Source: JAJRAL01 sp050015815 (lineage in GTDB: Archaea > Thermoplasmatota > Thermoplasmata > Methanomassiliicoccales > UBA472). Taken from it: a DNA stretch of 5,793 nt. The position numbers and the translations under genes are program-made. The stretch is taken from positions 1-5,793 of the forward strand of contig JBEKAR010000104.1 of NCBI GenBank assembly GCA_050015815.1, in the 5' to 3' direction. This document shows positions 4,646-5,793 of this stretch, piece by piece. The notes under the pieces were generated by a model. It worked only from the letters and a program-made list of their open reading frames with translations, searched no databases and was not told where the DNA came from. Positions within the stretch are counted from its first letter, which is position 1; each line of letters begins with the position of its first letter.

Positions 4646-5793
4646 ATGACGGAAAAGACTGGATCGGTGATGGTGGTCGGCGGAGGCATCTCCGGCGTCC
4701 AGACCGCTTTGGATCTCGCCGAGTCGGGGTTCAAGGTCTACATGATCGAAAGAAAGCCAAGCATCGGCGGCGTCATGTCGCAATTGGACAAGACGTTCCC
4801 GACGAACGACTGCTCCATGTGCATACTATCACCGAAGCTGGTCGAGGCGGCGAGGAACCCGATGATCACGATGATGACCCTCTCGGAGGTCGTCGGAATC
4901 AAGGGCGAGGCGCCCGACTTCGTCGTCACGGTCAAGAAGCACCCTCGGTATGTCCGGGAGGACCGATGCGTCGGCTGTGGACTGTGCGCGGAGAAGTGTC
5001 CGTCCAAGGTCCTCAACGAGTACGACCTAGGGCTGGTCCAGCGCAAGGCGATTTACGTGCCGTACGCCCAGGCCGTCCCGATGAAGTACTCCATCGACGA
5101 GAAGAAGTGCTTGTACCTCACCAAGGGCCGCTGCGGCAACTGCAAGAAGGTCTGCCCGGCGGACGCGGTCGATTACACGATGAAGGAGTCTCTCGAGGAC
5201 ATCAATGTCGGCGCAATCGTCCTAGCTCCGGGGTATGAGGTGTTCGACGCGAAGGTGAAGAAGGAGTACGGTTACGGCGAGTTCAAGAACGTCGTCAACT
5301 CCCTCGAGTTCGAGCGCATCCTGAGCGCGACCGGCCCGTTCCAAGGTCACGTCGTCAGGCCCTCGGACCACAGGACGCCTGCGAAGGTGGCGATCCTCCA
5401 ATGCGTCGGCTCCAGGGACGAGAGAGTGGGAAACAACTACTGTTCCAGCGTTTGCTGCATGTACGCGCTGAAGCAGGCGATCATCGCCGGCGAGCACACC
5501 CTGGGACTGAAGCCGACGATATTCTTCATGGATATCCGTGCCTTCGGCAAGGAGTTCGAGGACTACCGGGCCAGGGCCGAGAACGAGTACGGAGTGCAGA
5601 TGTACCGCGGAGTCAGGGTCGCCTCGATCGACGAGGACCCCGAGACGAAGAACCTATTCCTCCGGTACTCCAACGGCGTCGAGACGACCACCGAGGAGTT
5701 CGACATGGCGGTGCTGTCGGTCGGCTTCGAGCCGCCTTCGAGCGCCGCCGACCTGGCGAAGGTCCTCGGAATAAAGCTCAACAAATACGGCTT
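4646..5793 (+). CDS. hdrA: Heterodisulfide reductase subunit A-type flavoprotein, N-terminal part (cut by window edge)
   Basis: The first 382 codons encode HdrA, the FAD- and iron-sulfur-bearing subunit of cytoplasmic HdrABC-type complexes. Family knowledge: in methanogens HdrA bifurcates electrons between ferredoxin and the CoM-S-S-CoB heterodisulfide, and related complexes serve other electron donors and acceptors. Visible are the FAD-binding Rossmann motif VVGGGISG (10-17) with the acidic end Glu35. The HdrA hallmark TFPTNDCSMCILSPK follows (50-64). A first 4Fe-4S motif is Cys108, 111, 114, 118, and a second is Cys155, 163, 166, 170. A C-x12-C-x3-C-C cluster pattern lies at Cys253, 266, 270, 271, within QCVGSRD and YCSSVCCMY. 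The start is set by GAGGTG upstream. Methanogen HdrA usually has about 130 residues before the Rossmann motif, and these are absent here. The open frame runs off the right edge, so partner genes are not visible. The neighbours give no clue to the electron donor. Confidence 0.95.
   Translation, partial: MTEKTGSVMVVGGGISGVQTALDLAESGFKVYMIERKPSIGGVMSQLDKTFPTNDCSMCILSPKLVEAARNPMITMMTLSEVVGIKGEAPDFVVTVKKHPRYVREDRCVGCGLCAEKCPSKVLNEYDLGLVQRKAIYVPYAQAVPMKYSIDEKKCLYLTKGRCGNCKKVCPADAVDYTMKESLEDINVGAIVLAPGYEVFDAKVKKEYGYGEFKNVVNSLEFERILSATGPFQGHVVRPSDHRTPAKVAILQCVGSRDERVGNNYCSSVCCMYALKQAIIAGEHTLGLKPTIFFMDIRAFGKEFEDYRARAENEYGVQMYRGVRVASIDEDPETKNLFLRYSNGVETTTEEFDMAVLSVGFEPPSSAADLAKVLGIKLNKYG

Noticed and set aside
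4621..5238. Plus-strand frame of 205 codons starting just before hdrA.
   Set aside because: It is an arginine/glycine-rich frame overlapping hdrA. The HdrA frame carries Rossmann and 4Fe-4S motifs.
1..5793. CRISPR arrays, insertion sequences, tRNA genes or attachment sites.
   Set aside because: No regularly spaced repeats, transposase motifs, tRNA T-arm or anticodon-arm patterns were seen on either strand.

Overview
This window reads as part of an archaeal chromosome. It encodes an archaeal Rrp4 exosome subunit, an SBDS ribosome-maturation factor, a proteasome alpha subunit, a Pop5-type RNase P protein and an archaeal-style FtsZ. Its promoters are TATA boxes rather than -35/-10 pairs. DNA is GC-rich with strong third-position G/C. 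The first 33 residues of the proteasome subunit closely resemble my recollection of the Thermoplasma protein. Together with FtsZ and an HdrA protein, this suggests a high-GC, anaerobic euryarchaeote in or near Thermoplasmatota. The lineage is an inference.

Layout: six genes lie on the minus strand in the order (transcribed right to left) zinc-finger membrane protein (4153-3383), ftsZ (3312-2224), rnp2/pop5 (2216-1860), psmA (1760-1038), sbds (1027-332) and rrp4 (260 to the left edge, partial). The block rnp2-psmA-sbds-rrp4 is the conserved archaeal 'exosome superoperon', which couples RNA processing and decay, ribosome maturation and proteolysis. Here ftsZ sits where the other RNase P protein gene (rnp3/RPP30) often lies, and its stop codon overlaps the rnp2 ribosome binding site. 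Two strong TATA boxes split the block into transcripts: one for ftsZ-rnp2 (3351-3358) and one for psmA-sbds-rrp4 (1812-1821).

A 492-base gap (4154-4645) separates the minus-strand block from a divergent plus-strand gene, hdrA (4646 to the right edge, partial). This gene encodes the flavin and iron-sulfur subunit of a heterodisulfide-reductase-type electron-transfer complex. The gap holds a perfect 10-bp inverted repeat next to a TATA-like element, several nested stem-loops ahead of hdrA, and no convincing gene.

The most notable items are four. The first is a membrane-anchored protein with a RING/PHD-like C4HC3 module followed by a duplicated double zinc ribbon, encoded beside ftsZ and near the proteasome gene. 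The second is the structured hdrA leader. The third is an HdrA that lacks the usual N-terminal domain. The fourth is the tight ftsZ-rnp2 coupling.
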